Source of the DNA: Nelumbo lutea
Taxonomy: Eukaryota; Streptophyta; Magnoliopsida; Proteales; Nelumbonaceae
NCBI GenBank assembly: GCA_022828595.1
Contig: JAKGHH010000002.1
Coordinates: 45,540,222 to 45,604,221 of the forward strand
Length of the DNA stretch: 64,000 nucleotides
Direction: 5' to 3'
The notes under the pieces were generated by a model that saw only the letters and a program-made list of their open reading frames with translations, had not been told where the DNA came from and did not search any database. Position numbers and translations under genes: made by a program. Numbering within the stretch: position 1 is the first letter of the stretch; the number at the start of each line of letters is the position of its first letter. This document shows positions 33,247 through 45,808 of the stretch, piece after piece.

Positions 33247-33827
33247 CTGCAAAAAAGGAAAACAAAGATTGTTGTCTTAACGATTGAAGAATTATTGAGA
33301 ACCGCACTTTTAATTTAACAAAAATGAGCAGTTAAGTGGTTTTCAGGAAAAAACTGCACAAAATCCCCTCAATTAATCAAGCATCAAACATAAACACAAA
33401 TTCACCTTTCAGAAATACTCTTTTGTCAAAGGCATTCCTGTTCCTCTCTCACCATAACCCCCAGTACACCAAAAGATGCTATGCTCTAAAAGATCTTAGC
33501 TTGGGGGGATTATGTGAAGACCTCTTAAACACTAGCACCCTACATAAGATAAAAAGAAGACAAAACCCTCCTTGAACTGCTTGCATGTGACACAAATACT
33601 TGCTAGCAACCTTCTACTTTTCAAGTGGTTGTCTTAAAAGAGGATACTGTCCAAGTAAATGAGCCCAAATGAAAGCTTCCACTCCACATGGAACATATGA
33701 GCAAAAAGCTACTTATAAGAGGCGCATGTTAGATGTTCCCTTCTGGAAGCTACAATATGCAAACCTATTCTAGTTGGTTACACTCCAAATAAAGAAAAGA
33801 AAAAATAGATTTAATTGAATGTGTTTA
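33247..33827 (-). other. Intron sequence with a probable LINE relic
   Basis: Translated on the minus strand in shifting frames, 33380-33700 gives fragments like AFIWAHLLGQYPLL, a CVTCK Cys pair, and YWGLW.ERNRNAF. These recall the zf-RVT and (W)xxERNxRxF blocks of plant LINEs. The match is weak and full of stops. Copia A3 is inserted at its high end (33828). Confidence 0.4.
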
Positions 33828-34099
33828 TGTTAAAGTGAGCCAAATAGGGGAAGTTTAGTCATCTTATGTTTGTTAAGTAGTTTGCTTATGTGGCAGTTTT
33901 ATTAGACACTCTGCCCCACACTTAAGTAAGGGTAGTTTAGTCTTTGTAAAGGTCATTAGAATCTAATAAAGATTAAAAGGGTCGACTGAATGGGTAGTCC
34001 ATCAGATTTCGACAGACCCTTATTTTCTTTCTTCTTCTCTTCTTCTTCCTCTTCTTCCTTCTCTTCCTGGTTCGGGTTACTGTAGCAGCATTCGAAACA
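33828..34099 (+). repeat. Outer 5' LTR (A3)
   Basis: A 272-bp LTR, TGTTAAAGTGAGCCAAATAG to CATTCGAAACA, next to PBS tggtatcagagcc. By eye it differs at fewer than ten positions from 45809-46076, with which it shares private variants such as gactgaatgggtag. Confidence 0.92.
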
Positions 34100-34800
34100 T
34101 GGTATCAGAGCCATGTTCCTGACCTGCTTCAGTTGGTAAAGCACCTCAGCAGTGTTCGTGACTCTTCTTCCTTCGTTTCTGATCAGTCAATGGAGAGAAC
34201 TGGTTTGACCTAGGTCTGAAACATCACAGCTCGTCTCTCTCTGCTGCGCATAATCTTCTTCATCAAGAAAAGTGACTTCAGCAGTGAATGGTTGGCTGAG
34301 ACTCTCAAAGGAAGGTCGGTTATCTCTTCTTCTTGTGTTGCTGGTATTTCTGGGTACAAACCCTTCAAGAGGCTGTTAGTACTGATCAGAACCTAGAGAA
34401 CTAGGTTCATTGTTGCCCTAGAACGGGCTGTGTGTACAGTAGCCGAGTGGTGTAAGGTGTAATGCTGTGACATAGCTGAGTTTTTTGTGGTTGCCCTATT
34501 CTCTTAAAAATGTTAAACTAGTCTCAACTGGGTGTAACAGGTTTGACTATGTTGTGGTGCTTGTTTTGCACAATCCTTATTGAGTGGTTGTAAGAGGGCT
34601 TACATGTGATTAGGGAGTGTTAAATTGATGCATATGTGGTTCGTGGTGTTGTGAAATCAGCAGTAGTGTGAATAAGAACAAGGCGTGTGTACCCACTGTT
34701 GTATTTAGGGGTTGCTATAGGTGCTGGAACATCAAATTTTGAATTACAGCAGTCGGCTTGTTCTGAGAGTTCAGGTTAGAGGCAATTGTGAAAGAGTACA

Positions 34801-35787
34801 ATGGCAACAATAGGAGATGGGTTTAATGATCAGAAACCTAGTGTGGTAGTTTCCCTTGACTACCTAGGTGTACAGATGACATCAATTAAACTGAATGGGG
34901 AGAACTATGTTCCATGGGCTAAATCAGTGGAAGTTTTCCTCAAGGCAAAGAGGAAAGTGAAGCACATAAAAGATGAGAAACCACCAGCTGACTCCCCAGG
35001 GTTTGATGATTGAGAACAAAAAGATGCTCAAATCATGACTTGGCTATGGAACAGTATGGAACCCAAAATTAGTGCCAACTTCATGTTTCTTGATACGGCT
35101 AAGGATATATGGGAACATGCTAAGAAGTTGTATTCTGGACAAGATAATACAACAAGAGTATATCAACTTTATCAGGAGTACTTAGATTTGCAACAAGGAA
35201 ACAAAACACTAGAAGAGTACTATGCTAGCATGAAGAATATAAGGAATGAACTCGATGTCTATCATCCCCTCACTCTAGATATTAAAGTTCAGCAACAGGA
35301 AAGGGAACAACTAGATGTTACAAGATTCTTGGTGGGGCCGAAATCGGAGTATGAACCAGTTAGAGACCAAATATTAGGGAGCTCCATCCTTCCTACACTT
35401 GAGGAAGTATTCTCACGGCTTCGCGGAATTTCTTTGGGACAGACAGAGAATCCCACACAGTCTGATAGATCAGCACTTGCGACAGCTAGAGGAGGTGGAC
35501 ACAGTACAAGAGGGGGAGGACATGCCTCCTGAGGAGGCTGTGGCAGTTCCATGATTGGTCGGGGTGGTCGTAACTCAGGGGGAGGCCGTGGCAGGGGGAA
35601 GAATAACTCTGCAAGGAAGTGTACTCATTGTGGCAGGGAAGGACACACAGTGAATTTCTGTTATGACCTACATGGCCCTCCCTCTAAATGGGCTAATCAT
35701 ATTGTAGCAGGTGAGGTTGACATCAGTGACAGTAAACAGGCAGACCGAACTCCTCCCACATCTACATCTACTTCTGGGAGGGAGATG
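34801..35787 (+). pseudogene. Gag of A3, truncated
   Basis: It starts MATIGDGFNDQKPSVVVSLD. The Gag core blocks and the zinc knuckle CTHCGREGHTVNFC (near 35620) are kept. A TGA near 35011 (Trp in A4 and A2) and a TGA near 35530 (Arg in A2) break the frame. Homology with other A elements ends at TSTSGREM (35787). The next bases (tgttagacag...) are not element sequence. Confidence 0.85.
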
Positions 35788-35956
35788 TGTTAGACAGTTT
35801 TGTATGTCCTTAGCTTCAATCTGATTTGATGTACTTTCGATATTTAATGTAAATAAATAAAGTGCATGTTTGATTCATGTTGTTTGGTATGATTCTGTGT
35901 AAGACCCTAAAACTGAACACTTATTGAGACTCGTGTTAGTTTTAAATGTTCACAGT
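35788..35956 (+). other. Foreign segment inside the composite element
   Basis: About 169 bp have no match to group A internal sequence. It is AT-rich with aataaataaag, which looks like a poly(A) signal, and it lacks coding blocks. Its look is that of a plant gene 3' UTR or intergenic DNA upstream of the donor A4 copy. It begins TG and ends near CA, so a small captured LTR is a weaker alternative. Confidence 0.5.
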
Positions 35957-36232
35957 TGTTAGAGTGAGCCGAATAGAGGTAGCTTAGTAATCTCATGTCA
36001 GTTAAGTACTTTGCTTATGTGGCTGTTTTATTAGAGTACTCTGCCCCACACTTAAGTGAGGGCAGGTTAGTCTTTGTAAGTGTAATTAGAACCTAATAAA
36101 CATAAGGAGGTCGACTGAATAGGAAACTAATCAGTTTCGACTAAACCCTCCTGATCTCTCTTTCTCTTGTCTTCTTCCTCATCTTCTTCTTCCTTCTTCA
36201 CTGGTTCGGATTACTGTAGCTGCTCCAAAACA
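35957..36232 (+). repeat. Inner LTR (A4) without a partner
   Basis: A 276-bp group A LTR, TGTTAGAGTGAGCCG to CTCCAAAACA, followed by the PBS (tggtatcagagcaagg). It differs from both outer LTRs at many positions (for example tagcttagtaatctc, ctgaataggaaacta). The 5 bp before it, cagtt, find no partner after the outer 3' LTR. Confidence 0.9.
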
Positions 36233-39114
36233 TGGTATCAGAGCAAGGTTTCTGACCTGTTTCCGCTTGTAAAGCATCTCATCTGTGTTCATGACTCCCT
36301 CTTCTTCGTTTTTGGTTAGTTAATGGAGAGAGCTGGTTCGCCCTAGGTCTGAGACATCACAGCTCGTTGCTCTCTGCTGTGCACAGTTTTCTTCATCAAG
36401 GAAGGTGATTTCAGCAATGAATGGTTGGCTGATACTCTCAAAGGAAGGTTGGTTATTTAGTCCTTCTGTGTTGCTGGTTTTTCTGGGTAGGAACCCTTCA
36501 AGAATCAGTTAGTACTGATTAGAACCTAGAGAACTAGGTTCATTGGTGCCCTAAGAAGGGTTGTGTGTGTAGTAGCCGAATGGTGTAGGGCTATTGTGAG
36601 TTGTTGAGTGGTTTTAGGGCTGTTGTAGGTGGCCGAGTGGTGTAAGGTGGAATGCAATGACCTTGCCAAGCTCCTTGTGTTCGTGTAATGCCCTCTTAAG
36701 TGTGTTAAACAAGTCTGAATTGGGTGTGACAGTTTGACTGTTTTGTGTTGCTTGTGATGGACAATTTTTTTTATTGAGTGGTTGTAAGAGGGCCTATTGT
36801 TGTGCTGTGGTGCCTGTGATGCTTATGTGGGTCGTAGGTGTGTGAAGTCAGCAGTAGTGTGAAGAAGAACAAGTGTGTGCTCCCACTGTTGTGTTTAGGG
36901 GCTGCAATAGGTGCTGAAGTATCAAACTGTGAACAACATCAATCAACTTGTAGCTGAGAAGTAAGGTTAGAGGCAACTGTGAAAGAGTACAATGGCAGCA
37001 ATAGGAGATGGCTACAATGATCAGAAACCTAGTGTGGTAATTTCCTCCGACTACCTAGGGGTACAAATGACCTCAATTAAACTGAATGGGGAGAACTATG
37101 TTCCATGGACTAAATCAGTGGAAGTGTTTCTCAAGGCAAAGAAGAAAGTAAAGCATGTAAGAGATGAGAAGCCACCGAAGGACTCTCCAGGGTTTGATGA
37201 TTGGGAACAAGAAGATGCTCAAATCATGACTTGGCTGTGGAATAGTATGGAACCCAAAATTAGTGCCAACTTCATGTTCCTTGATACGGCTAAGGATATA
37301 TGGGAGCATGCTAAGAAACTATATTCTGGACAAGATAACACAAAAAGAGTGTATCAGTTTTATCAGGAGTATTTTGATTTACAACAAGGCACCAAAACAC
37401 TAGAAGAGTACTATGCCAGCATGAAGAATATAAGGAATGAACTCAATGTCTATCACCCCCTTACTCTAGATATTAAAGTTCAGCAACAGCAAAGGGAGCA
37501 ACGAGATGTTACAAGATTTTTAGTGGGGCTGAAGTCGGAATATGAACCAGTTAGAGCCCAAATATTGGGGGGCTCTACTCTTCCTACACTTGAGGAAGTA
37601 TTCTCAAGGCTTCGTAGAATTTCTTTGGGATAGACAAAGAACTCCACACAGTCTGATAGATCAGAACATGTGACAGCTAGAGGGGTTGGACATAGTACAA
37701 GAGGGAGAGGTCATGCTCCATAAGGAGGCCGTGGCAGTTCCATGATTAGTCGGGGTGGTCGTGACTGAGGGGGAGGCCGTGGCAGAGGGAAGAATAACTC
37801 GACAAGGAAATGTACTCATTGTGGTAGAGAGGGACACAATGAATTTCTGTTATGATCTACATGGCCCTCCCTCTAAATGGGCTAATCATGTTGTAGGAGG
37901 TGAGGTTGATATCAGTGACAGTAAACCGACAGACCGAACTCCTCCCACATCTACATCTACCTCTGGGAGGGAAATGGTGAGCGTACCGCGTGATGAGTAT
38001 GAATGGTTCCTTCAAACTACTTCACAACATACCACTGCCACACTTGCCCATTCAGGTATTGCTTGCATGTAATCAAAAACCTCTCCCTGGATTATTGACT
38101 CTGGAGCCTCAGATCATATGACTGGGACTCCAGGTGTGTTCTCTTCACTTTCTGAAACCTCCACATCACAAACTGTTACACTTGCCAATGGGTCATCATC
38201 TCCCATATGTGGTGTTGGTAATGTTGGCATGACTTCTGTGCCCTTATCATCTGTTTTATATGTCCCTAAGTTTCCATTCAATCTTATGTCTATTAGTAAA
38301 ATAACCAAAGCTCTTAACTGTTATGTTACCTTCTTTCCTTCCACTTGTGTTTTTCAGGATCTCAAGACGGGGAAGAAGATTGGTGGGGGGCATGAAGCTG
38401 GTGGACTGTATTATCTTGACGGCGATGGATCTTCAATTGCTCTTCAGACTTCACTTACTCCTCTACAATGGCATTGCCGACTGGGACATCCATCTCTCAA
38501 GGCTCTCAAGATTTTGGTCCCATCATTGAGTCATTTGTCAGTTTTGCAATGTGAGTCATGTTAGTTTGGGAAACATTGTTGTGTGTCCTTCAGTCCAAGA
38601 GTTGAGAGTCGTATGTTAGGTCCTTTTTCTTTGGTTCATTCAGATGTTTGGGGTCCAATCAAAATAGAGTCTTATAATGGGTACAAGTATTTTGTCTCCT
38701 TTATTGATGATTGTTCAAGAATGACATTGATTTACTTAATGAAAGAAAGAAGTGAATTGTTTTCCATTTTTCAAAAATTCCATACTGAAATACGCACTCA
38801 ATTTGGTGTTCCAATCAAAATTCACTGTTCAGATAATGGTCGTGAATACTTTCTTACTTCATTTCAACAGTATTTAGAACAACATGGCATTATTCATCAG
38901 ACCTCATGTGCATTCACCCCTCAACAAAATGGGGTAGCTGAACGGAAGAACCGTCAGCTTCTTGAAACTGCTCGGTCCATTTTTCACCACATGAATGTTC
39001 CTAAACGGTTTTGGAGTGATGCTGTAGTCACTGCGTGTTTTCTCATTAATCAGATGCCCTCTTTCATCCTTCATGGTCAGTCCCCCTTCTCTATCTTGTT
39101 TCCCACTTTATCTC

Positions 39115-39399
39115 TGTTGGAATAATGTTAGAATAACTTAGTTGCAGTTGTTAGGGCCTGTTTGTCCAAATTAAAGTGTTTTTTAATTCGTTTTTTATTT
39201 TTGTTGTCTGTTATTGTACTCAGGGGCACAAGGGTCTTTTCCCTTGTTATTTTCTGTCGCCCTATATATATTAAAAAAACACTAGCGCCGCCAGTACTGT
39301 TGCATTGCAAACCCTCTCTTTTCTCCTCTCTTCTCTTCTCTTCTCTTCTCTTCTCTCCTCTCCTCTTTCACCTATCTCTGGCCGGCTACACTGTCAAGA
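39115..39399 (+). repeat. 5' LTR of copia E
   Basis: A 285-bp LTR, TGTTGGAATAATG to CACTGTCAAGA, directly followed by the Met-tRNA primer site. It contains a (tctct)n tract at about 39315-39365. It ends GA rather than the usual CA, as does the 3' copy. Confidence 0.92.
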
Positions 39400-39967
39400 T
39401 GGTATCAGAGCAGGAATACTGATTAAAAGAGAGCAGACCGATCAACCCTACTGTCAAGAGAAGTTCGATTAACCCAAAGAATAGGTCGAACAGACTAGCA
39501 GAAAGGAAATCTGATTCTGGACTACAGAATAGCTACGACTGGTATAGTTCTCCCTCTAATTTTCTCCTCTTTACTCTCCTTGATCATGGGTCGAGTGAAA
39601 ACCCTATGAATCTGGGGCGGCTGAATGCTATCGAACCTGTGTAACCCAAGTTGTCTTGGATCATGTGATCTTGTTGGTGTGTTAAGACACCTGTAGGTCC
39701 ATGCTGACCTGTCTTCTCAATGGTTTGAGTTGACCATAAGCAAGAAGGATCTCTCCTGCTGATTAGTGGATGTTAGCCATTCTAGAATTCTGATGGGCAG
39801 GTCTGAAACTGCCGAATATTACCTCAGTTTTGTCCAGAATTTGGTACGGTTTGTGCACAATCTGGTTGGTAAACCCTAGTGTGTGGGTGTGAACTGAGTG
39901 GAGCATTGCTTTGTGGAGTAAGGAGGGGTCCTAAATCCGGTGTGTGGGACTGAGTAACTGCTTGACC

Positions 39968-42900
39968 ATGTCGATTGAGAATTCTGCTACTTCTGAAATC
40001 TCAGGGAGCCACAATGGAGTGAGTGGGGGAATGGATATGAGCTTTCCCATGGCTGTCATTCCCTTTGATGGTCTGAATTACCTTGAGTGGTCTAGGGGGA
40101 TAAAACTCTACATCACTGCTAGGGGGCGAATAGGATACATCAATGGGAGAGTAAAGGAACCGAAGTATGGAAATGCTGAGCATGATAGGTGGGACCAAGA
40201 GAACAGTATGGTGATGTCTTGGCTCTTGGTTTCAATGCTGCCACAAGTAAGGAAGACCTTTATGTGGGCTGAAACTGCTTGTGAGATATGGGAACAAGCG
40301 AAGTCCACTTATGCCAAGATATATCAACTACAAGCTGAATCTTCTACTTGCAAGCAGGGGGAGAGGAGTCTCTCGATGTACTATTTTGATTTGACGTCAA
40401 TATGGAAAGAACTTGATCAATATCAGAACGTGAATTGGAAGTGTGATGAAGATGCAAAAGCCTATAAGTCACTTGTATCACAGCAACACGTGTTTGCCTT
40501 TCTCCTAGGGCTGAATCAGTCATATGAGTCCATCAGGGTACAGATCTTGGGTAGTAAAGACTTGCCATCAGTTCAGGGAGGTGTATGCCTTGTTGCAGTC
40601 AGAAGAAAGCAGAAGAAGTGTGATGAATGGTGTAAAAGGGGAGTCAGTTGCCCTAGCAGTCCGGGGAAATTCAGATACAAATGTCGGAGGTGGTTTTAAA
40701 AGCGGTGACACTCAGAAAAAAAGTGTTTGAGTCCTTGTCAGTGAGTTAGTTACAATGTCAAACTTGTCAGTTGAGTAAGCATTGTAGAAGCTCTTTACCT
40801 TTAAGAAATAAAAGATCTGAATTTCCCTTTCATATTGTTTATTCTGATGTTTGGGGCCCTGTTACTCTACCTATTGCGGCTGGCTATAAGTATTTTGTTA
40901 CGCTGATTGATGATTATTCTCAATACACTTGGGTTTATCCTATGCGATCTCGAGATGAAGTGCCACAAATTGTGAAAGATTTCCAACGCATGGTGTTCAC
41001 TCAGTTCCAAACGAAAATTCTTATTTTCCAGTCGGACAATGCAAAGGAATATTTCCATAGTGATCTCACGAAGTTCTTTAATTCGAGTGGGTCACTTCAG
41101 CGAAGTTGTTGTGCCAGGACACCCCAACAAAATGGTGTGGTTGAACGAAAAAATCGTCATCTACTCGATGTTGCTCGTGGCTTGTTGATTCATATGAATG
41201 TGCCAAAACAGTTCTGGATGGATGCAGTATTGTGTGCGACATTTATCATCAATTGCATGCCCTCTCGGCTACTAGAGTATAAGGCCCCACATCAGCTCCT
41301 GTTCCCTACAGCCCCACTGTCCACCATTCCGATGCACGTTTTTGGGTGTCGTTGTTTTGTCCACAACCTCTCACCTACTCGTGGTAAACTTGACCCTCAG
41401 GCTATTCCTTGTGTTTTTCTTGGTTACCCCTCATCTCAAAAGGGGTATTGTTGCTATGATCCCATTGCCTGCAAGTACTATGTTTCCATTGATGTCTCAT
41501 TCTTTGAGAGTCAACCGTTCTTCTCGGTTTCTCCTCAGGGGTAGAGTAGGGTTGAGGAGAAACAGGCGACGACTCAGATTCATCTACCTCCTTTACCCGA
41601 TCCTCCTCCGTTCCGGGTTTTCCATCGTCGTCATAAGAGCCAGCAGAGTTCAAGAGCTGTGGAGCCGGACACTATGCAACCAACATCATCGGATTCACCC
41701 GAGGCAGATCCGTCTCATCAGCCAGGTACACTTGCTCCCATTGCTCCTTTAAATGTTGATTAACATGTCCCCAATGATCTTAATATTCCTATTGCTAAGA
41801 GAAAGGGTGTTAGATCTTGTACCACTAATCATCCTATCTCTAACTTTGTGTCCTATGAGCATGTTTCACCCTCGTACCATGCCTTCCTCTCCTCTGTGGA
41901 TAGTGTTCCCATCCCTAAGACCGTGGCAAAAGCTTTGTCAAAACCTGAATGGACAGATGCAATGAAGGAAGAAATCGATGCCTTACATAAAAATGGTATG
42001 TGGGAGTTGGTAGATCTTCCTGAAGGGAAGGAACTAGTGGGGTGCAAGTGGGTGTTCACAGTGAAAGACAAAGCTGATGGAACTGTTGAAAGGTACAAGG
42101 CTAGACTGGTAGCAAGAGGCTTCACACAGGTATATGGAGTGGACTATGCAGAGACTTTTGCCCCTGTAGCGAAGATGAACTCCATCCGGATTCTCCTTTC
42201 CTTGGCAGCAAATCTTGACTGGGATCTTCACCAATTGGACATCAAGAATGCCTTCCTGAATGGTGACTTGGAAGAGGAGGTGTACATGACCCAACCCCCA
42301 GGGTTCAGTGCCAGAGGCAGTGAACAAAAGGTGTGCAGGTTGAAAAAGTCCCTATATGGATTGAAACAATCACCTCTGGCTTGGTTTAGTAAGTTCCAGG
42401 TAGCAGTCCAACAAATGGGATTCAAACAATGCCAGTCAGATCATACCTTGTTTGTAAAAAGAGGTGAAGGTAAAATTGCAGCTCTTATTGTGTATGTGGA
42501 TGACATAGTGATCACAGGAGATTGGGAGGCTGAAATCCAGAGACTAAAAAAATTCTTAGCCACTAAATTTGAGGTGAAGGATCTAGGCCCCTTACGATAC
42601 TTCCTTGGAATTGAAGTTGCCCGCTCTCACAAGGGCATCTTTATTTCCCAACAGAAGTATGTACTAGATCTACTAGAAGATACAGGTAAGTTGGGGATAA
42701 AACCATCTGATTCACCTATTGAACCTAATCACCATCTGGGAGACAGTCAGGGAGAATTTTTGAAAGATGCAAAGATGTTCCAGAGACTCGTGGGGAGACT
42801 TCTGTATTTGTCTATGACCAGGTCTGATATTGCCTATGCGGTGGGTGTCCTTAGTCAATTCATGCGCAGCCCGATGACAACTCACTTTGAGGCTGCAGAG

Positions 42901-43447
42901 AGGATCTTGAGATATCTCAAGAAGTTTCCTGGAGCTGGTTTGGTGTTCCAGAAACACAGTCACTTAAAAGTCGAAGTATATACTGATGCAGATTGGGTAG
43001 GAGCAGTCAATGACCGGAAGTCCACCAGTGGTTATTGTGCCTTTGTAGGAGGAAACCTTGTCACATGGAGAAGCAAAAAACAAAGTGTGGTGGCTAGATC
43101 CAGTGCTGAAGCAGAGTATAGAGCGATGGCTCATGGGGTTGCGGAAATCATGTGGATAAGAAATCTGTTAGGTGAACTGGGTTTTGAAGTAAACAATCCT
43201 ACTTCACTCTATTGTGACAATAGCAGCCATCAATATTGCTGCTAATCCAGTTCTGCATGATAGGACGAAACACATTGAAGTGGACAAGCATTTTATCAGA
43301 GAGAAACTTGAAAGTGGAGAAGTGTGCACACCATATGTCAACTCGGAAGAGCAACTTGCAGATATCTTCACCAAAGGTCTTCATCATGTGCGGCACAAAG
43401 ATTTGTGTGACAAGTTGGGCATGATTGACATCTATGCTCCAACTTGA
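39968..43447 (+). pseudogene. Gag-Pol of copia E, without protease
   Basis: Gag starts MSIENSATSEISGSHNGVSG with blocks PFDGLNYLEWSRGIKLYI and WDQENSMVMSWLL. A frameshift near 40580 breaks it. At 40730-40760 the sequence jumps from Gag linker to the integrase zinc domain end (CQTCQLSKHC), so knuckle and protease are gone. The integrase core is open with YSDVWGP, QSDNAKEYF and VVERKNRH (all three acids). A TAG at 41542-41544 ends this part. RT (41848 onward) has QLDIKNAFLNG and YVDDIVITG. RNase H runs to SLYCDN, where a frameshift near 43220 moves the last 70 codons to another frame. Confidence 0.87.
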
Positions 43448-43454
43448 GGGGGAG

Positions 43455-43736
43455 TGTTGGAATAATGTTAGAATAACTTAGTTGCAGTTGTTAGGGCCTG
43501 TTTGTCCAAATTAAAGTGTTTTTTATTTCGTTTTTTATTTCTGTTATGTCTGTTATTGTACTCAGGGGCACAAGGGTCTTTTCCCTTGTTATTTTCTGTC
43601 GCCCTATATATGATAAAAAAACACTGGCGCCGCCAGTACTGTTGCATTGCAAACCCTCTCTTTTCTCCTCTCTTCTCTTCTCTTCTCTTCTCTTCTCTCC
43701 TCTTTCACCTATCTCTGGCTGGCTACACTGTCAAGA
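43455..43736 (+). repeat. 3' LTR of copia E
   Basis: A 282-bp LTR after gagggggag, ending CACTGTCAAGA next to atctc. It differs from the 5' copy mainly by tatttc/taattc-type changes and one or two repeat units in the tctct tract. Confidence 0.92.
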
Positions 43737-45808
43737 ATCTCCATTCCCATTAATTCCTTGTGTCTTTGGTTGTGTGTGCTTTGTCCACAATCTGAGCCCT
43801 GGAATAGACAAGCTAGATCCACGCTCAATTAAATGTGTCTTCCTTGGCTACTCACGGACTGAAAAATGGTACAAATGTTATAATCCCATTACCCGGAAGT
43901 GCTATGTCTGCCCTGATGTCACCTTTTTTGAGTCAGTCCCCTTCTTCTCAAGTCCTGAAGCGCCTTCGTCTCCACCCGCACTTCCTCTTCCTCTCCCTGT
44001 CAGTGATCCAGTTCCAGATGCTGTTGTTGGAGTAGACTCATCACCTCATCCCATGCAGATCACCACCGAACGTCCACCAATCCGGCAAGTGTATACACGT
44101 CGAACGACACCGGCCCCTCCTCCAACTTCTACCTCATCTACTGATCCTCTCATGGCTCCTATTGTTGAACCTTCAGACCTTGACCTACCCATTGCCTTAT
44201 GGAAAGGTAAACGCAGTTCTACCCTTCATCCCATTTCCAATTTTGTTTCATTATCTCGTCTTTCTACACCACATCGCTAGTTTGTTTCCCTTTTATCTTC
44301 TATTTCCAAACCTAACAATGTTCAAGAAGCTCTCAGTTCATCTGATTGGCGGCGGGCAATGGAGGAGGAACTTTCTGCTTTTCAACATACTCAAACGTGG
44401 GAACTTACTACTCTCCCACCTGGTAAGCATGCTATGGGTTGTAAATGGGTGTATATTGTGAAATACTTGCCAGATGGTAGTGTGGAGCGTCTGAAGGCCA
44501 GACTTATTGCTAAAGGTTACTCACAGTTCTATGGAGTGGATTACATGGAGACATTCTCTCTGGTGGCTAAGATTGGTTCTGTTCGTGTACTAATCTCCCT
44601 GGTAGTTATGTATGATTGGCCTCTCTTTCAGGTATATATGGAGCAACCACCTGGGTTTGTTGCTCAGGGGGAGGATGGTAAGGTGTGCAAACTAAAGAAG
44701 GCAATTTATGGGTTGAAGCAATCTCCACGTGCTTGGTTTGGGAAGTTCAGCGAAGTGGTGAAGAGTTTTGGAATGAAGCAATGCCAGGTTGATCACTCGG
44801 TGTTAAGCTATGACTCAGAAGCTGGAAAGATTCTATTAGTGGTCTATGTGGATGATATTGTCATTACTGACAGTGATAAATTGGGGATTGGCAAATTAAA
44901 GGTATTTCTGCAAAATCATTTCCAAACAAAAGATCTTGGACCATTGAAATATTTCTTGGGAATAGAGGTTGCCAAGTCAAAACAAGGTGTAAATCTGTGC
45001 CAAAGAAAATATGTTCTTTATCTATTGGAAGAAACAGGACGGTTAGGTGCAAAACCGGTTGAGACCCCTATGGAACCAAATGTTAAGTTGAGCAGTGATA
45101 CAGGAAAAGTATTTGAAGATCTTGGAAGGTATAGACGACTAGTGGGGAAGCTGAACTATCTGACTATCATGAGAACCGACATATCCTTTGCAGTCAGTGT
45201 GGTGAGCCAATTCATGCAGAACCTTTGTATACCTCATTGGGATGCAATTCTTAGAATTGTGAGGTATTTGAAAGGAGCTCCAGGCCGTGGACTATTGTAT
45301 AAACCAGGAGGAAAACTTGGAGTAGTGGGGTATACAGATGCAGACTGGGCAGGCTCAGTGAATGATTGAAGATCTATTACCGGCTATTGCACATTTCTTG
45401 GAGGAAATCTTGTAACGTGGAAGAGTAAAAAGCAGACGGTTGTGGCCAAAAGTAGTGCTAAAGCTGAGTATAGGGCCATGGCATATACTACCTGTGAGTT
45501 AGTGTGGTTGAGGAATCTTCTACAAGAAATTGGGTTTCACATGGATAAACCTATGAGATTGTACTGTGACAATCAAGCTGCATTCCATATCTCTTCCAAC
45601 CCTGTCTTTTATGAGAGAACAAAGCACATAGAGTTTGAGTGCCACTTTGTGAGGGAGAAGGTTCTTGCTAGAGAGATAAATACAGAACATATGGCCTCGA
45701 ATGATCAATGGGCAGATTTGTTTACAGAAGTTCTAAGCTCAGGTAAAGTGAACTATCTATGTAACAAGCTGGGATTATATGACATATATTCTCCAGCTTG
45801 AGGGGGAG

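Larger units (their letters stand above)
39115..43736 (+). mobile_element. Copia element E, inside the A3/A4 composite
   Basis: A 4,622-bp plus-strand element with LTRs 39115-39399 and 43455-43736 and an exact target-site duplication atctc (39110-39114 and 43737-43741). PBS tggtatcagagcagg and polypurine tract gagggggag are present. It lacks the zinc knuckle, protease and pre-integrase parts (internal deletion near 40730-40760). The LTRs differ by only a few substitutions and small indels, so the insertion is younger than its host element. Confidence 0.93.
36992..45801 (+). pseudogene. Gag-Pol of A4, broken and interrupted by E
   Basis: Gag starts MAAIGDGYNDQKPSVVISSD. It has a TAG at 37631-37633 (Gln elsewhere), more stops near 37720 and 37767, a damaged zinc knuckle near 37815, and a TAA at 38070-38072. 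Protease WIIDSGASDHMTG (38090-38125) is intact, with Trp where A1 and A2 have a stop. Integrase runs to 39114, is cut by E, and resumes at 43742. RT at 44359-45369 lacks 15 codons that include the motif A Asp (junction 44631/44632), keeps YVDDIVIT, and has a stop at 45367-45369. RNase H ends at 45801. Confidence 0.85.

Noticed and set aside
39310..39370. tctct tract as a separate microsatellite locus
   Set aside because: It is part of the E LTR and is present in both LTR copies.
35957..45801. A4 as an ordinary independent insertion into A3
   Set aside because: There is no second A4 LTR, no A4 target duplication and no remaining 3' part of A3. The only 3' LTR pairs with the A3 5' LTR and its gttta duplication.
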